From CAZWDL01 sp964632995 (GTDB taxonomy: Bacteria; Bacteroidota; Bacteroidia; Chitinophagales; Saprospiraceae): a DNA stretch of 64,000 nt. Positions 53,603 to 61,953 of the stretch are shown here, piece by piece. How positions within the stretch are numbered: the stretch's first letter is position 1; each line of letters opens with the position of its first letter. Below the pieces are notes generated by a model that was not told the origin of the DNA, did no database searches, and worked only from the letters and a program-made list of their open reading frames with translations. Made by a program: the position numbers and the translations under genes. The stretch lies in the NCBI GenBank assembly GCA_964632995.1, contig CAZWDL010000020.1:1-64000 (forward strand), in the 5' to 3' direction.

Positions 53603-54421
53603 TCAGACGGGCATCGCCGCCTGCTGTACCTTTCGGATGGAGCGATACAAAAAACCGGGAAGTACAAGCTCGTAAGTCAGGGATATCTTATCGGGGTCTC
53701 CCAGGTGATTCATCATGCGCATATACTTGCGCTCGCTGTGCTCATCAGTAATTTTACGGCGGCGTTCGGGGTCCAGAAAGTGGATGATCATCCCGTCGGG
53801 ATCCGCTTCCGGATGAAACTGGGTACCGACGATCTCTCCGGAGAAGCGCATCGCCATAATGGCGCGTTCCAGCGGCACACAGGGACGGATCTTTTCGAGC
53901 GCCAGGATCGAGGCTCCGATTTCGTTTATGCGTTCTACATCAGGCTGAACAACCTGCCAGTCGCGAAAATCGGCTACGTAGAACGGATTGGGCAACTCCT
54001 GCAACAGGGGGTCGCCGGTGCCCGCATCGGTCATATGGCATAGGAAGGTTCCAAAGGAGGTCGACTTGCGTGCCGTCACCTGCCCTATCCGGAAGAATTT
54101 ACAGGCCATCTGAAAAGAGTGGCAGATGAAGAACACATGCTTTTTCGGCTGCCCGGAGAACCGGTTCCATTCCCAGATGCTTTCTAGCCACTCGTAGTAA
54201 CGGCGGTCCCATTCGCCGTCCCCGTCGTGCGGGCTGCCGGGGCCGCCGGTGGAAATATAGATGTCGTAATCGAGGCCCGGCAATTCGGCTTTTCCCCTCA
54301 CATCGAAAAGGTCCCAGCCGGCCAGTTCGGGAAAGCTATTGACGATGGCTTTGATACAACGCATACCCTGATTCGGGGTATTGTCGTATAAATCAAGTAT
54401 GGCTAAACGGACAGATTTCAT
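53603..54421 (-). CDS. class I glutamine amidotransferase (GMP synthase-like)
   Basis: A 272-residue stand-alone GATase1 domain with the nucleophile Cys100 (FFICHSFQMA), oxyanion region STGGPGSP near 57-64 and the catalytic His203/Glu205 (GTQFHPEAD). Such domains release ammonia from glutamine or hydrolyse gamma-glutamyl amides. Being next to two ATP-grasp-type genes, it could donate ammonia to an amide-forming step or trim a gamma-glutamyl product. The start at 54421 is chosen at MKSVRLAILD; ten further upstream codons are not conserved. Confidence 0.82.
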   Translation of the reverse strand: MKSVRLAILDLYDNTPNQGMRCIKAIVNSFPELAGWDLFDVRGKAELPGLDYDIYISTGGPGSPHDGDGEWDRRYYEWLESIWEWNRFSGQPKKHVFFICHSFQMACKFFRIGQVTARKSTSFGTFLCHMTDAGTGDPLLQELPNPFYVADFRDWQVVQPDVERINEIGASILALEKIRPCVPLERAIMAMRFSGEIVGTQFHPEADPDGMIIHFLDPERRRKITDEHSERKYMRMMNHLGDPDKISLTYELVLPGFLYRSIRKVQQAAMPV

Positions 54422-54546
54422 TTCCTTATACTTATGCGCTCCTGCGGACAACAGGCGCCCTGTGCCTGTGGAAGGAGCAACTGGTTTACCTGATTAACAA
54501 ATCATCGCCAGGTCGGGATTAAGCCGGCCACTGTTTTTATAGCCTT

Positions 54547-54570
54547 AACCCGGATTATTCATGGGTTAAA
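54547..54570. repeat. single copy of the CCCGGATTATTCATGG repeat
   Basis: CCCGGATTATTCATGG at 54549-54564 is identical to the terminal repeat of the element at 22291-22473, flanked by TTAA on both sides (54545-54548 and 54566-54569). It lies in the gap between the ATP-grasp gene and the amidotransferase gene, without an inverted partner nearby. Confidence 0.8.
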
Positions 54571-54628
54571 GGTACGCAGTTCGGCAGAAGGTTAGGGTAT
54601 TGCCGGGGCCTGTTTTTTTGGCGGCGTA

Positions 54629-55603
54629 TTACTTCTTCTCAGCGCCCGCCGGTTTCGGCATACCGGGCGCCACGGCCTGCTGCATAAAGGCTCCCCAGGT
54701 CAGGTTGTTCTGCCCTTCCCGGTGCGCCTGCGCCCGTTCTATTGCGTACTGAGCGGAGGTTTCCACCACCCATTCGAAGTTTTCCTCTCCGACGGAGTGC
54801 ACATCGGCATCGGGCGCCGGGTTGCCGAAGTCGATAGCGTAGGGCACGCCGTCGCGCACGGCCAGCTCCACGGTGTTGAAATCGTAGCCCAGGGCCCGGT
54901 TCAGGTCGATGACATAGTCCTCCATCTTTTTGACCAGGCTCTCCGGTACGTCGTGTTGTACGCGGTAGCGCAGGTGAAAGGGGTTGCGGGGCTCGTAGTG
55001 CATAATGCGGACGTACTTGCCGCCGATGCAGTAGCAGCGGAAGTAGGCCCGGAAATCGATAGCCTCCTGCAGCATCATGACCAGCTGGCCGGTCTCGTTA
55101 TATTTTTCAAAAAAGTCCTCGCGGTTCTCCAGCTTGTAGACGTGCTTCCAGCCGCCGCCGGCGAAGGGCTTCATAAAGGCCGGGAAGCCGACGTAGTCGA
55201 ATATCGCCTCCCAGTCGAGCGGGAAAGCCAGGTTGGAAAAGGATTCGGCGCGAGTATCGTCGGGGCGTTCATTGGAGGGCAGCAGCACGGTGCGCGGCAC
55301 GGGCACTTCTTCATTCAGGGCCACCACGTTGTTCAGGAATTTGTCATCGGCGCTCCACCAGAAAGGGTTGTTGATGACCGCCGTGCCGGTGGCGGCGGCG
55401 TTTTTCAGATAGGCGCGGTAGAAAGGCACATCCTGCGAAATGCGGTCGATAATGACGGCGTAATCCGTGGGTTTACCCTGAATTACCTTGTCGATCTTGA
55501 CCGGCTCGGCCACGATGCCGTCCACCTGTTTGCTGTTGACGCGATCGATAAAGGCCTGCGGATAGGTGCGTTCCCAGCCGAATAGAATTCCAATTTTTTT
55601 CAT
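54629..55603 (-). CDS. ATP-grasp ligase
   Basis: A 324-residue RimK/Ddl-like ATP-grasp protein. It opens 'KKIGILFGWERTYPQAFIDRV', has the ATP-binding Lys145 with the Gly loop (FMKPFAGGGWKHV), 'FRAYFRCYCIGGKYV' for the adenine region and the metal-binding end 'YAIDFGNPAPDAD' near 270. Such enzymes activate a carboxylate as acyl phosphate and join it to an amine or thiol. The start at 55603 is the ATG at the domain; the 66 upstream codons overlap the esterase gene and are not conserved. It lies 17 nt after the esterase stop. Confidence 0.8.
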   Translation of the reverse strand: MKKIGILFGWERTYPQAFIDRVNSKQVDGIVAEPVKIDKVIQGKPTDYAVIIDRISQDVPFYRAYLKNAAATGTAVINNPFWWSADDKFLNNVVALNEEVPVPRTVLLPSNERPDDTRAESFSNLAFPLDWEAIFDYVGFPAFMKPFAGGGWKHVYKLENREDFFEKYNETGQLVMMLQEAIDFRAYFRCYCIGGKYVRIMHYEPRNPFHLRYRVQHDVPESLVKKMEDYVIDLNRALGYDFNTVELAVRDGVPYAIDFGNPAPDADVHSVGEENFEWVVETSAQYAIERAQAHREGQNNLTWGAFMQQAVAPGMPKPAGAEKK

Positions 55604-55620
55604 GTCGATTGTTCCGTTTT

Positions 55621-56328
55621 TTAGATGAGGCTCAGATAGTGGGGAAACATCTCCTGCCACAGCGGCCAGTCGTGCTTCACCCAGCCGCGCATATCCAGCC
55701 AGTGGTTGACGTTTTTCTGATGCAGCAGATGAGAAAGATGCTCGTTGGCCGGGCGACAGATATCCCATTCGGAAGTGCCCAGCACGATGTTCATCCGCCA
55801 CAGGTCGGGGTGATTCAGTCCCGGCAGGAAGTCCAGCGGGCTGTTAAAATAAACATTATCGTCGTGATAGCCATCCATAAAAGGCTTGGTGTCATAGGCG
55901 CCGCTCATGGAAAACAGATGACTGACCAACTCCGGGTGCCGGAAGCCGAAATTGGCGGCGTGAAACCCACCGAAGCTGGCGCCCGCTACAGCCACCTTGC
56001 CGCTGCCGGTATTCCAACGCACCTTCTGGACGATCTCCTCGAGGATCATATTGTCATACCACAGATGGTTCCGCACCCGGTCGGCAGGGTGTATCCCCCG
56101 GTTGTACCAGCTGTAAGCATCGATGCTGTCGGGGCAGTAGATCTGGATGAAGCCCCGCTCCAAAAACCATTCGGCGGTTTGAATCAGACCGAAGTCTTTG
56201 CTCTCGTAATAGCGCCCTTTAGTGGAAGGAAAAACGATAACCGGATATCCCTGATGCCCGTGCACCAGCATTTCAATGTCCCGGTTGAGATTGTGGGAGT
56301 ACCAGCGATGATAGGATTCGTGGGCCAT
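55621..56328 (-). CDS. esterase family alpha/beta hydrolase
   Basis: A 235-residue cytoplasmic esterase of the putative-esterase (EsD-like) family: 'HGHQGYPVIVFPSTKGRYYE' near 23-42, the nucleophile elbow GASFGG with Ser118, and a late 'WVKHDWPLWQEMFPHYL' with the probable catalytic His. It has no signal peptide. It is the first gene of the cluster with two ATP-grasp-type genes and an amidotransferase, driven by the promoter at 56366-56397. Confidence 0.82.
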   Translation of the reverse strand: MAHESYHRWYSHNLNRDIEMLVHGHQGYPVIVFPSTKGRYYESKDFGLIQTAEWFLERGFIQIYCPDSIDAYSWYNRGIHPADRVRNHLWYDNMILEEIVQKVRWNTGSGKVAVAGASFGGFHAANFGFRHPELVSHLFSMSGAYDTKPFMDGYHDDNVYFNSPLDFLPGLNHPDLWRMNIVLGTSEWDICRPANEHLSHLLHQKNVNHWLDMRGWVKHDWPLWQEMFPHYLSLI

Positions 56329-56365
56329 ATAGTCGGCAAGTTGAAAATGGTTTTAAATTGAGCGG

Positions 56366-56397
56366 CAAAGGTAATAGTAAAACGGGAATCAGCCAAC
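56366..56397 (-). promoter_or_regulatory. promoter of the esterase/ATP-grasp cluster
   Basis: On the minus strand GTTG (56397-56394) and TACCTTTG (56373-56366) are spaced by 20 nt, fitting the -33/-7 consensus, with the esterase ATG 37 nt downstream. Confidence 0.5.
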
Positions 56398-56607
56398 TGA
56401 TTGTCAAAACTTTACAACTTAGACAAACCGTCATTTATGCGGCTGTATCTCTCCCCGGCTTCAATATTCAAAATCAAATTCTGAAAAAACTGTCTTCCCG
56501 GTTTTATTGGTTTCCCAACTTTCTTGTTGGAGAAAAAATCATCGCCCGGTTTTTTTGGGAAAATTGTCCGGTTTTGGTAAACCGTCAGCAAATTCTTTCG
56601 TGGTAAA
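56398..56607. other. gap between divergent genes
   Basis: No gene is visible. Sequence 56480-56600 is T-rich on the plus strand with scattered CCCGGTTTT words. With the palindrome at 56608 it makes up most of the 521-nt gap between the esterase and the hydrolase-OsmC gene. Confidence 0.35.
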
Positions 56608-56638
56608 TTGACGGGGTGACTCAGAGTCACCCCGTCAA
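56608..56638. repeat. 31-nt perfect palindrome
   Basis: TTGACGGGGTGACTC and GAGTCACCCCGTCAA are perfect 15-bp arms around a single A. The site lies between divergent genes, so neither neighbour needs a terminator here. It may be an operator or a small palindromic element. Confidence 0.8.
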
Positions 56639-56849
56639 TCAAAAATTCAATAACACCTGGCGGCCTGATGCTGGAAAATCAAGGTGGAACGCCCGGTTTT
56701 TGAGAAAGCGTCCGATGAACGCCACCAAAAAGACAAGCGAACCGCTCCCTACACGACTGTTTTCCCGATTCCATTCAACTATTCCCTCAAAATCTCGATT
56801 AAAAGAGTAGCTTCCAATTCATTCCATCAAAGCAAAACCCACACCACCC

Positions 56850-58058
56850 ATGCGTTCACAAAAAGTGACCTTCGAAAACGCCAAAGGCGAGGAGCTCGCC
56901 GCCCGCCTGGAACTGCCGGTCAACCAGCAGCCGCATACCTTCGCGTTATTTGCCCACTGCTTCACCTGCACCAAGAACCTGACGGCGGTGCGCAACCTCA
57001 GCCGGGCGCTGAGCATCAACGGCATCGCCGTGCTGCGCTTCGACTTCACAGGGCTCGGGGAAAGCGAGGGCGACTTCGCCGACACCAACTTCTCCTCCAA
57101 CATCGAGGACCTGATCGAAGCAGCGCAATACCTGGAAGAACATTACAAGGCCCCCGCCATCGTGATCGGCCACTCGCTGGGCGGCGCGGCGGCCATCTGC
57201 GCGGCGGCGCAGCTCGACTATGTTCGCGCGGTCGCCACCCTCGGCGTCCCCTTCGATCCGCAGCACGTCAGCCACCTGTTCGGAACGGAAATCGAAAAGA
57301 TCGAAGCGCAAGGCGTGGCCGAAGTCAATATCGGCGGCCGGCCCTTTACCGTGAAAAAGCAGTTTCTGGAAGACATCAAAGAGAACAACATCAAGGACCA
57401 CCTTGAAAACCTCGATAAAGCCATCCTGATCATGCACTCGCCACAGGATAGAACGGTAGCAGTGGAAAACGCCGCCAAGATCTACCACGCCGCCCGCCAC
57501 CCCAAGAGCTTCATCTCCCTCGACGGCGCCGACCACCTGCTGTCCGACAAACGCGACTCGCTCTACGCCGGCAGCATGATCGCCTCCTGGGCCGAGCGCT
57601 ATGTCAATGTGCCGGAAAAGGAAAAACTCAAAGTGGAAAAGGAAGTGGCCGTCCGCCTCGGCAGCGAGGGCTACACTACCGACATTATGGTGCGCCAGCA
57701 CAGCCTCACGGCCGACGAACCGGAAAGCGTCGGCGGCAACGACTTCGGCCCCTCCCCCTACGAACTGCTCAGCGCCGGCCTCGGCGCCTGCACCGCCATG
57801 ACGCTGCAGATGTACGCCCGCCGCAAAAAGTGGGACCTGCGGGAGGTCGTCGTCCACCTCGAACACTACAAGGACTACGCCGAGGACTTCCAGAAGACCG
57901 AAGAGGAAGGCTCCAAAATCGACCACTTCGACCGCATCCTGGAACTGGAAGGCGACCTGGATGACGATCAGCGACAACGCCTGGTCGAAATCGCCAACAA
58001 GTGTCCGGTGCACCGCACCCTCCACAGCGATATTCAGGTGAATACAAAGTTGAAGTAG
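56850..58058 (+). CDS. fused alpha/beta hydrolase and OsmC-family protein
   Basis: A 402-residue bifunctional protein. Residues 1-255 are an alpha/beta hydrolase with nucleophile Ser109 (GHSLGGAA) and a late GADHLL His; residues 265-402 are an OsmC/Ohr-type domain with the two redox Cys at about 314 (GLGACTAM) and 385 (NKCPVHRTL). OsmC domains reduce organic hydroperoxides. The fusion is a known recurrent architecture and suggests an esterase that feeds or processes acyl peroxides. The start at 56850 is the ATG at the domain; the ORF 56684 upstream is in another frame. Confidence 0.92.
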   Translation: MRSQKVTFENAKGEELAARLELPVNQQPHTFALFAHCFTCTKNLTAVRNLSRALSINGIAVLRFDFTGLGESEGDFADTNFSSNIEDLIEAAQYLEEHYKAPAIVIGHSLGGAAAICAAAQLDYVRAVATLGVPFDPQHVSHLFGTEIEKIEAQGVAEVNIGGRPFTVKKQFLEDIKENNIKDHLENLDKAILIMHSPQDRTVAVENAAKIYHAARHPKSFISLDGADHLLSDKRDSLYAGSMIASWAERYVNVPEKEKLKVEKEVAVRLGSEGYTTDIMVRQHSLTADEPESVGGNDFGPSPYELLSAGLGACTAMTLQMYARRKKWDLREVVVHLEHYKDYAEDFQKTEEEGSKIDHFDRILELEGDLDDDQRQRLVEIANKCPVHRTLHSDIQVNTKLK

Positions 58059-58760
58059 CCTGTCAGGGGCCTATCAGGGTGCGCCTCCAAGGGCGCGCCC
58101 TGACTTCGGAGGCGTCCCCCGATAGCCCTTAGCTGCGGGGATTTACCCTTGAGGTACGGAGGACAGATCCCGTCTTTTTTAGTTCCGTCGGCCGGAGGAA
58201 CTCCGGAAGAATCATGACGCCGCCGAAACAAAAAAAGCCGGGATGGGGGCTTTGCTCTCAGGGTGCAGGTTGCTTCGTTTTGCTCTTTGCAGCGGAATAA
58301 AAAACCTTAGCATTTGACCTATGCTTCCGGTTGCAGCTCTCATAGCCCGCCAGATTTATAGCCTGCCAAACCTGAAAATCTTAAAACCATACTTCTGCAA
58401 ATAAGCAGCCATGCCGAAAGGGGATTTGCTAAATCTGTTCCCCTGCCTCCACCTCCCAGCAATCCTCCCCATCTCTCTAAACCAGGAGCCCCTGGGAAAG
58501 GCCCTCCCCTGCGGGCCGTATGGCTGCTGCGCCCCGCCAGGTTGCGCTTTCCTCTGGCCGCCATAGCCGCTTTCCCGGCGAAGGCTGCCCAGCGCGACCT
58601 GGCTTGCCTCATACCTGAACGGGCTCCCCAGATGAGCAGGCTGCCGAAGCCCTCAGCAATATCGAGCTGCTCCGGCAGTTAAAAAAGTCGAGCAGTTGCT
58701 CAACGATAAAAAGGCCGTTGTCAAAGCGTTGCATAGCTCGGCAGTAGGGCAAAGTAAGAA
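58059..58760. other. 700-nt stretch with hairpins and a decayed coding trace
   Basis: After the hydrolase-OsmC gene comes a hairpin (CAGGGTGCGC at 58075-58084 with GCGCGCCCTG at 58093-58102) without a T-tract. GC-rich sequence follows, with no supportable gene. Near 58635-58755 on the plus strand two frames read as one helical segment if joined by a single-base shift: DEQAAEALSNIELLRQL and then VEQLLNDKKAVVKALHS. This is probably the remains of a gene, of unknown identity. Confidence 0.35.
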
Positions 58761-59297
58761 TCAGTCACAATCAAGAGAAGACAGATCAACCGCTAGATCT
58801 CCATCATAATCTAAAACAGAAATTCTAATCCCTCTTTCGAGTAGTACCGCAAGCATTGAGCGATAATCATAGTAATAGAGTAAGGGTGAGTATACTCCTT
58901 CACTGGTAAAAATAGCTGACACAATCTGACAAGTGCTGAATTTTTTGTAGGCTAATATTTCACCTTTTTGGATTGGAACATTTAAAGGAATTAGTTCTAG
59001 GAAATCAGAAGTCATTTTTCCCTTATTTAGCAAACTATCTATACTCCCATAACTATATCCTTCCTTCCCACGCGGATCGAGCCAGCTTGTACAAAGCAAT
59101 AGCTTTTTATCACTATTTTCTACCGATGCAGGTATTACAAGTAAATAGCTTGCTCCCTTATTGATGGCTTCTTGATGTGCTTCTACCGAAGCTGAATCAA
59201 AAGGAGGTGAAAAATCTAAACCTTCTGGCGTTTGATTATAGCCCCTAATACATATTAAAACCAAACTAAATACCAGGATTACTTTTACAAAGTTCAT
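58761..59297 (-). CDS. exported protein, candidate immunity partner of RHS module 1
   Basis: A 178-residue protein with a signal peptide (VILVFSLVLICIRGYNQ). The mature part has no recognisable domain; it contains 'ASYLLVIPASVENSDKKLLL' and a C-terminal 'ISVLDYDGDLAVDLSSLD'. The start codon lies 2 nt after the stop of the RHS-toxin frame on the same strand, the usual place of an immunity gene. Codon use is more A/T-rich than in the core genes. The immunity role is inferred from position only. An exported immunity protein implies the toxin acts in the periplasm. Confidence 0.6.
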   Translation of the reverse strand: MNFVKVILVFSLVLICIRGYNQTPEGLDFSPPFDSASVEAHQEAINKGASYLLVIPASVENSDKKLLLCTSWLDPRGKEGYSYGSIDSLLNKGKMTSDFLELIPLNVPIQKGEILAYKKFSTCQIVSAIFTSEGVYSPLLYYYDYRSMLAVLLERGIRISVLDYDGDLAVDLSSLDCD

Positions 59298-59299
59298 GC

Positions 59300-60631
59300 T
59301 CAGTTGTTCTTTTTTGTTGGATCATAAGTCTTGGGATCTGCAAGTCTACTGGGGCCAATCCTTTTACCACCGAAGGTTGTGCGCAGAGGACGATTTTGTC
59401 CCGCTTGATTTAGCCTCTCCGCATTTATTCCGTCAACTTCAGCATCCGAGACGCCACTAGGTCCAGGGTTTCTAGATCTCAATTGCCCTTTATCTCTATC
59501 ATATGCATGCTTCCCTTCGTGAGCGGCGATGTCACTACTTGTAGGCACAGGCCTTTTGTTTCTGATTGCTCGCAGTTTGTCTGCTTTAGGATTAAATTGA
59601 GTAATCGTACTATTCCCAGGTTCATCACTCGCTCTATTATCTGACTCAGGGTTACTATCTGGTACATCAGGATTATTGTTGGTAAATTCATGCGTATTAG
59701 GAGAGTTTTCTAATTCTTGAAACATCTTATCTAGTCCTTTATTGGCAGCCCTTGCTTCATTAATCGCGTCACGAGTTTCGGTAAAAAATGTGATATTACC
59801 TGTGTACTCATTCCCTGCGGCGTCATACAATTTACCATCATTTCGATAATCTAATTCCTTTACTACATTGCCTTGAGGGTCTCTCAATCGCAATATAATA
59901 TCCTCAGGAGCTCTTCCATCAGGATCTACAAATCTCACAGGATTATTGAAGCTATATGAGAAGGGCGACCACCCTGCAAATTCCTCCGCCAACGGATCCA
60001 CCCCCGTAAACATGCCTATGGCCGGATCGTAATACCGCGCTCCGTATGCGTACCAGTTCAACCCAAAATCCTCATTCAGCTCCTTGCCATTATACCGGTA
60101 CTTACTCTCCCTCCCCGGATCCCCGATCCACTGCCCATTCATCGCCATGCCGAAGGGATAGTAATGATTCTCTTGGAGCACCTCATTCACCTCCGGGTCA
60201 TCCGACTGATCGATCACCCCGTCACCGTCTTTGTCAGAAAAAGTCAACCGAGTGTTGCCCAGGTGATCCGTGATCGTATACTCATAACGAGGAGTGCCGT
60301 TTTCAAAGTATGCTCGTCCTTCTGAATGGTAAATGGCCTCCAACACCTCATTCTTATACTCGATCCCGCCCACATAGTCCTGGGTAGACAGCACCATGGA
60401 GCCGTCCCTGACCAGCTTGCGCAGCTTGGCGCCCGCGGCATCGTAGACGAACTCGATTTCCTGGCAGTCTTCGAATTGAATGCGCTTGGGCAGGTTGAGG
60501 TAGTTGTACTGGACATTTATGTAGCCCCTTCCCCTACGGGCCGTCTGGCCGGCCTCCCCCAAAGGGGGAGGAGTCAGTGCATGCCTTCCCCCCTTTGGGG
60601 GGACCGAGGGGGGCTGCAGGAGCCGTCCCAA
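59300..60631 (-). CDS. RHS core fragment with HExxH-containing C-terminal toxin domain
   Basis: The protein-coding part begins after a repeat insertion (60533-60625), so the first 36 residues of the 443-residue frame are not genuine. The body is the end of an RHS protein: DHLGNTRLTFSDKDGDG, YYPFGMAMNGQW, KYRYNGKELNEDFGLNWYAYGARYYDPAIGM. After the junction 'YSFNNPVRFVDPDGRAPEDI' comes a variable C-terminal domain of about 200 residues with His-Glu-Gly-Lys-His (SDIAAHEGKHAYDRDKG), a zinc-peptidase signature, and 'DAEVDGINAERLNQAGQ' that may give a third ligand. A metallopeptidase toxin is likely but the family is not identified. The 5' part of the RHS gene is missing. Confidence 0.7.
   Translation of the reverse strand: MGRLLQPPSVPPKGGRHALTPPPLGEAGQTARRGRGYINVQYNYLNLPKRIQFEDCQEIEFVYDAAGAKLRKLVRDGSMVLSTQDYVGGIEYKNEVLEAIYHSEGRAYFENGTPRYEYTITDHLGNTRLTFSDKDGDGVIDQSDDPEVNEVLQENHYYPFGMAMNGQWIGDPGRESKYRYNGKELNEDFGLNWYAYGARYYDPAIGMFTGVDPLAEEFAGWSPFSYSFNNPVRFVDPDGRAPEDIILRLRDPQGNVVKELDYRNDGKLYDAAGNEYTGNITFFTETRDAINEARAANKGLDKMFQELENSPNTHEFTNNNPDVPDSNPESDNRASDEPGNSTITQFNPKADKLRAIRNKRPVPTSSDIAAHEGKHAYDRDKGQLRSRNPGPSGVSDAEVDGINAERLNQAGQNRPLRTTFGGKRIGPSRLADPKTYDPTKKNN
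60533..60625. repeat. palindromic CCCCC/GGGGG element inserted in the RHS gene
   Basis: About 93 bp carry two short perfect hairpins, CCTCCCCC-AAA-GGGGGAGG (60553-60571) and CCCCCC-TTT-GGGGGG (60588-60602 approximately), set in C/G-rich sequence. The RHS coding sequence on either side is in different frames (RNGQYWDG before, YINVQYNYLNLP after), so the element interrupts the gene. Elements of this composition are frequent between genes in Bacteroidota genomes. Confidence 0.75.
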
Positions 60632-60850
60632 TACTGGCCGTTGCGGGTGATGCTGGAAATGTTGCCCCGTACATCGTAGCCGTAGGTAGACCCGAAGCGG
60701 TTATTACTGGATGTACCGCCACTATCCGAGTAGTCGATATAATCAGCTTTTGTCAAACGATCATACGCATCATATTCAAAACCGTAAACTTGCCGCTCGC
60801 GACCGCGAACCCGCCAGAGCATTTGGCTGATGTTGCCGTTCTTTTTGCAA
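60574..60850 (-). pseudogene. upstream fragment of RHS module 1
   Basis: Before the inserted element the minus strand encodes ordinary RHS repeats: 'GFEYDAYDRLTKADYIDY' and 'YGYDVRGNISSITRNGQYW'. The frame is open back only to a TAA near 60857, so just about 80 residues of repeat remain and the long N-terminal cage is missing. It is joined to the 59300 frame by the insertion and a frame change. Confidence 0.7.
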
Positions 60851-60925
60851 AAATATTGTTAATTGGATGTATTGAGCGCTCCCGAATTTCCTTACCTTAC
60901 AAAAGTAAAGGCATTTTCAATACTG

Positions 60926-61060
60926 ATGGAAAAGATTAACGTTTATGACCTCAGAAAGGTGAGTCGCCTTTCCCCCGTCAAATGTGCAGACTTTTCAGAA
61001 GCAGCAGCAGTATGCCTGGATCATCATAGGCATCCTCAAAAGGTATCACTAATAACTTGA
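60926..61060 (+). CDS. short conserved-looking ORF, possibly truncated
   Basis: A 44-residue frame from ATG 60926: MEKINVYDLRKVSRLSPVK, then 'DFSEAAAVCLDHHRHPQKV'. The second segment looks like the start of a larger soluble protein rather than random sequence, but it stops at 61058-61060. I do not recognise the family. It precedes the 61122 gene in the same direction by 61 nt. Confidence 0.3.
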   Translation: MEKINVYDLRKVSRLSPVKCADFSEAAAVCLDHHRHPQKVSLIT

Positions 61061-61121
61061 ACCTGCCGGCTTACGTTGTAATTGTAGAATTCAGTAGGCC
61101 TCTAGTCAAAATCAAGAAGCG

Positions 61122-61490
61122 ATGAATAGCATGCATAACACGATAGACGAACTCCACCGGAGGGCCATGAAACTGGCCGATGAGGCCTTCTATGCCAAAC
61201 GGGAAGGGAGTTCAGAACTGGCCCAAACCAAGTACCTTTCAGCTTTTGAATACGAACGGGCAGCCGCTATGCTATTAGTCAACGAGTACAATCAGGAGCC
61301 AACCCGCTCTGTTTTCTTTAGAAGTGCCGCCAACTTGTTACTGAATCTCCCTCATCCGGAACTTGAGCACTACCGGCAGGCAGAAAGAATGATCGCCTTT
61401 GGCTTAAGTGGTAATCCGCCTGAAGAAATTGCGGCAGAACTCCGGGAAGCCTGGCAGGAGTTGATGGAACTGTTAAAACAGGCGGCTTGA
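61122..61490 (+). CDS. small helical hypothetical protein
   Basis: A 122-residue helical protein. 'AFEYERAAAMLLVNEYNQEPTRSVFFRSAANLLL' (seen in two parts) and 'AERMIAFGLSGNPPEEIAAELREAW' form TPR-like helix pairs and match a conserved but uncharacterised family I associate with accessory regions of diverse bacteria. It sits between the two RHS cassettes, in the opposite direction. Confidence 0.6.
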   Translation: MNSMHNTIDELHRRAMKLADEAFYAKREGSSELAQTKYLSAFEYERAAAMLLVNEYNQEPTRSVFFRSAANLLLNLPHPELEHYRQAERMIAFGLSGNPPEEIAAELREAWQELMELLKQAA

Positions 61491-61693
61491 ATTACTTTCC
61501 ATTTATTTATGATCATCGCCACATTCACTACGGCCCATTTCACTTTGACATCAAGAACGATAAGGTGTGGGTACCGCCGTCAGGGCATTTCTTTCCCATG
61601 GCAGGAGTAGCACGGCAGCGCGGCTGTCAGCGCGGCCGGAACGCGGAATTCCATTCCGCGATGGAAAAGCGGGAAGAAAAGAGTGGTCCGTAG
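61487..61693 (+). CDS. short ORF overlapping the 61122 gene, doubtful
   Basis: A TTG-started frame of 68 codons overlaps the 61122 stop by 4 nt. Its first 40 residues (YDHRHIHYGPFHFDIKNDK, then VWVPPSG) look protein-like, while the rest is basic and unstructured and covers a hairpin (CGCGGAAT/ATTCCGCG near 61651). It may be a decayed gene coupled to its neighbour. The following stretch to 61953 has only another hairpin (CCCGCCCA/TGGGCGGG near 61800-61819). Confidence 0.25.
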   Translation: MNYFPFIYDHRHIHYGPFHFDIKNDKVWVPPSGHFFPMAGVARQRGCQRGRNAEFHSAMEKREEKSGP

Positions 61694-61953
61694 CTGGAAA
61701 GTTCTCTCTCGTCTGTTTTCCTGCTTTTGTTTTGGCTGGAAAAGATGGGTTGGAGCCTGTTGGTCGAGTGTCTTTGACCTCGCTCCTTTATCCCGCGGCC
61801 CGCCCAAGCCTGGGCGGGTAAATCTTTGACTGCTGCTTCGCAATACCCGAATTAACTCCCCGAGTTTTGAGACTTAATAAAATATTAATTCTTTACCTGC
61901 GGTACTAGAGGTAGCTACTTGCGCACCGTAAACATCCGAGCAACTATAGGTCT

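Noticed and set aside
56946..58025. 359-codon minus-strand frame opposite the hydrolase-OsmC gene
   Set aside because: Antisense shadow of a gene with both active sites intact.
58340..58612. Minus-strand frame of 90 codons in the gap before the RHS region
   Set aside because: Gly/Arg-rich composition typical of spurious frames in GC-rich sequence.
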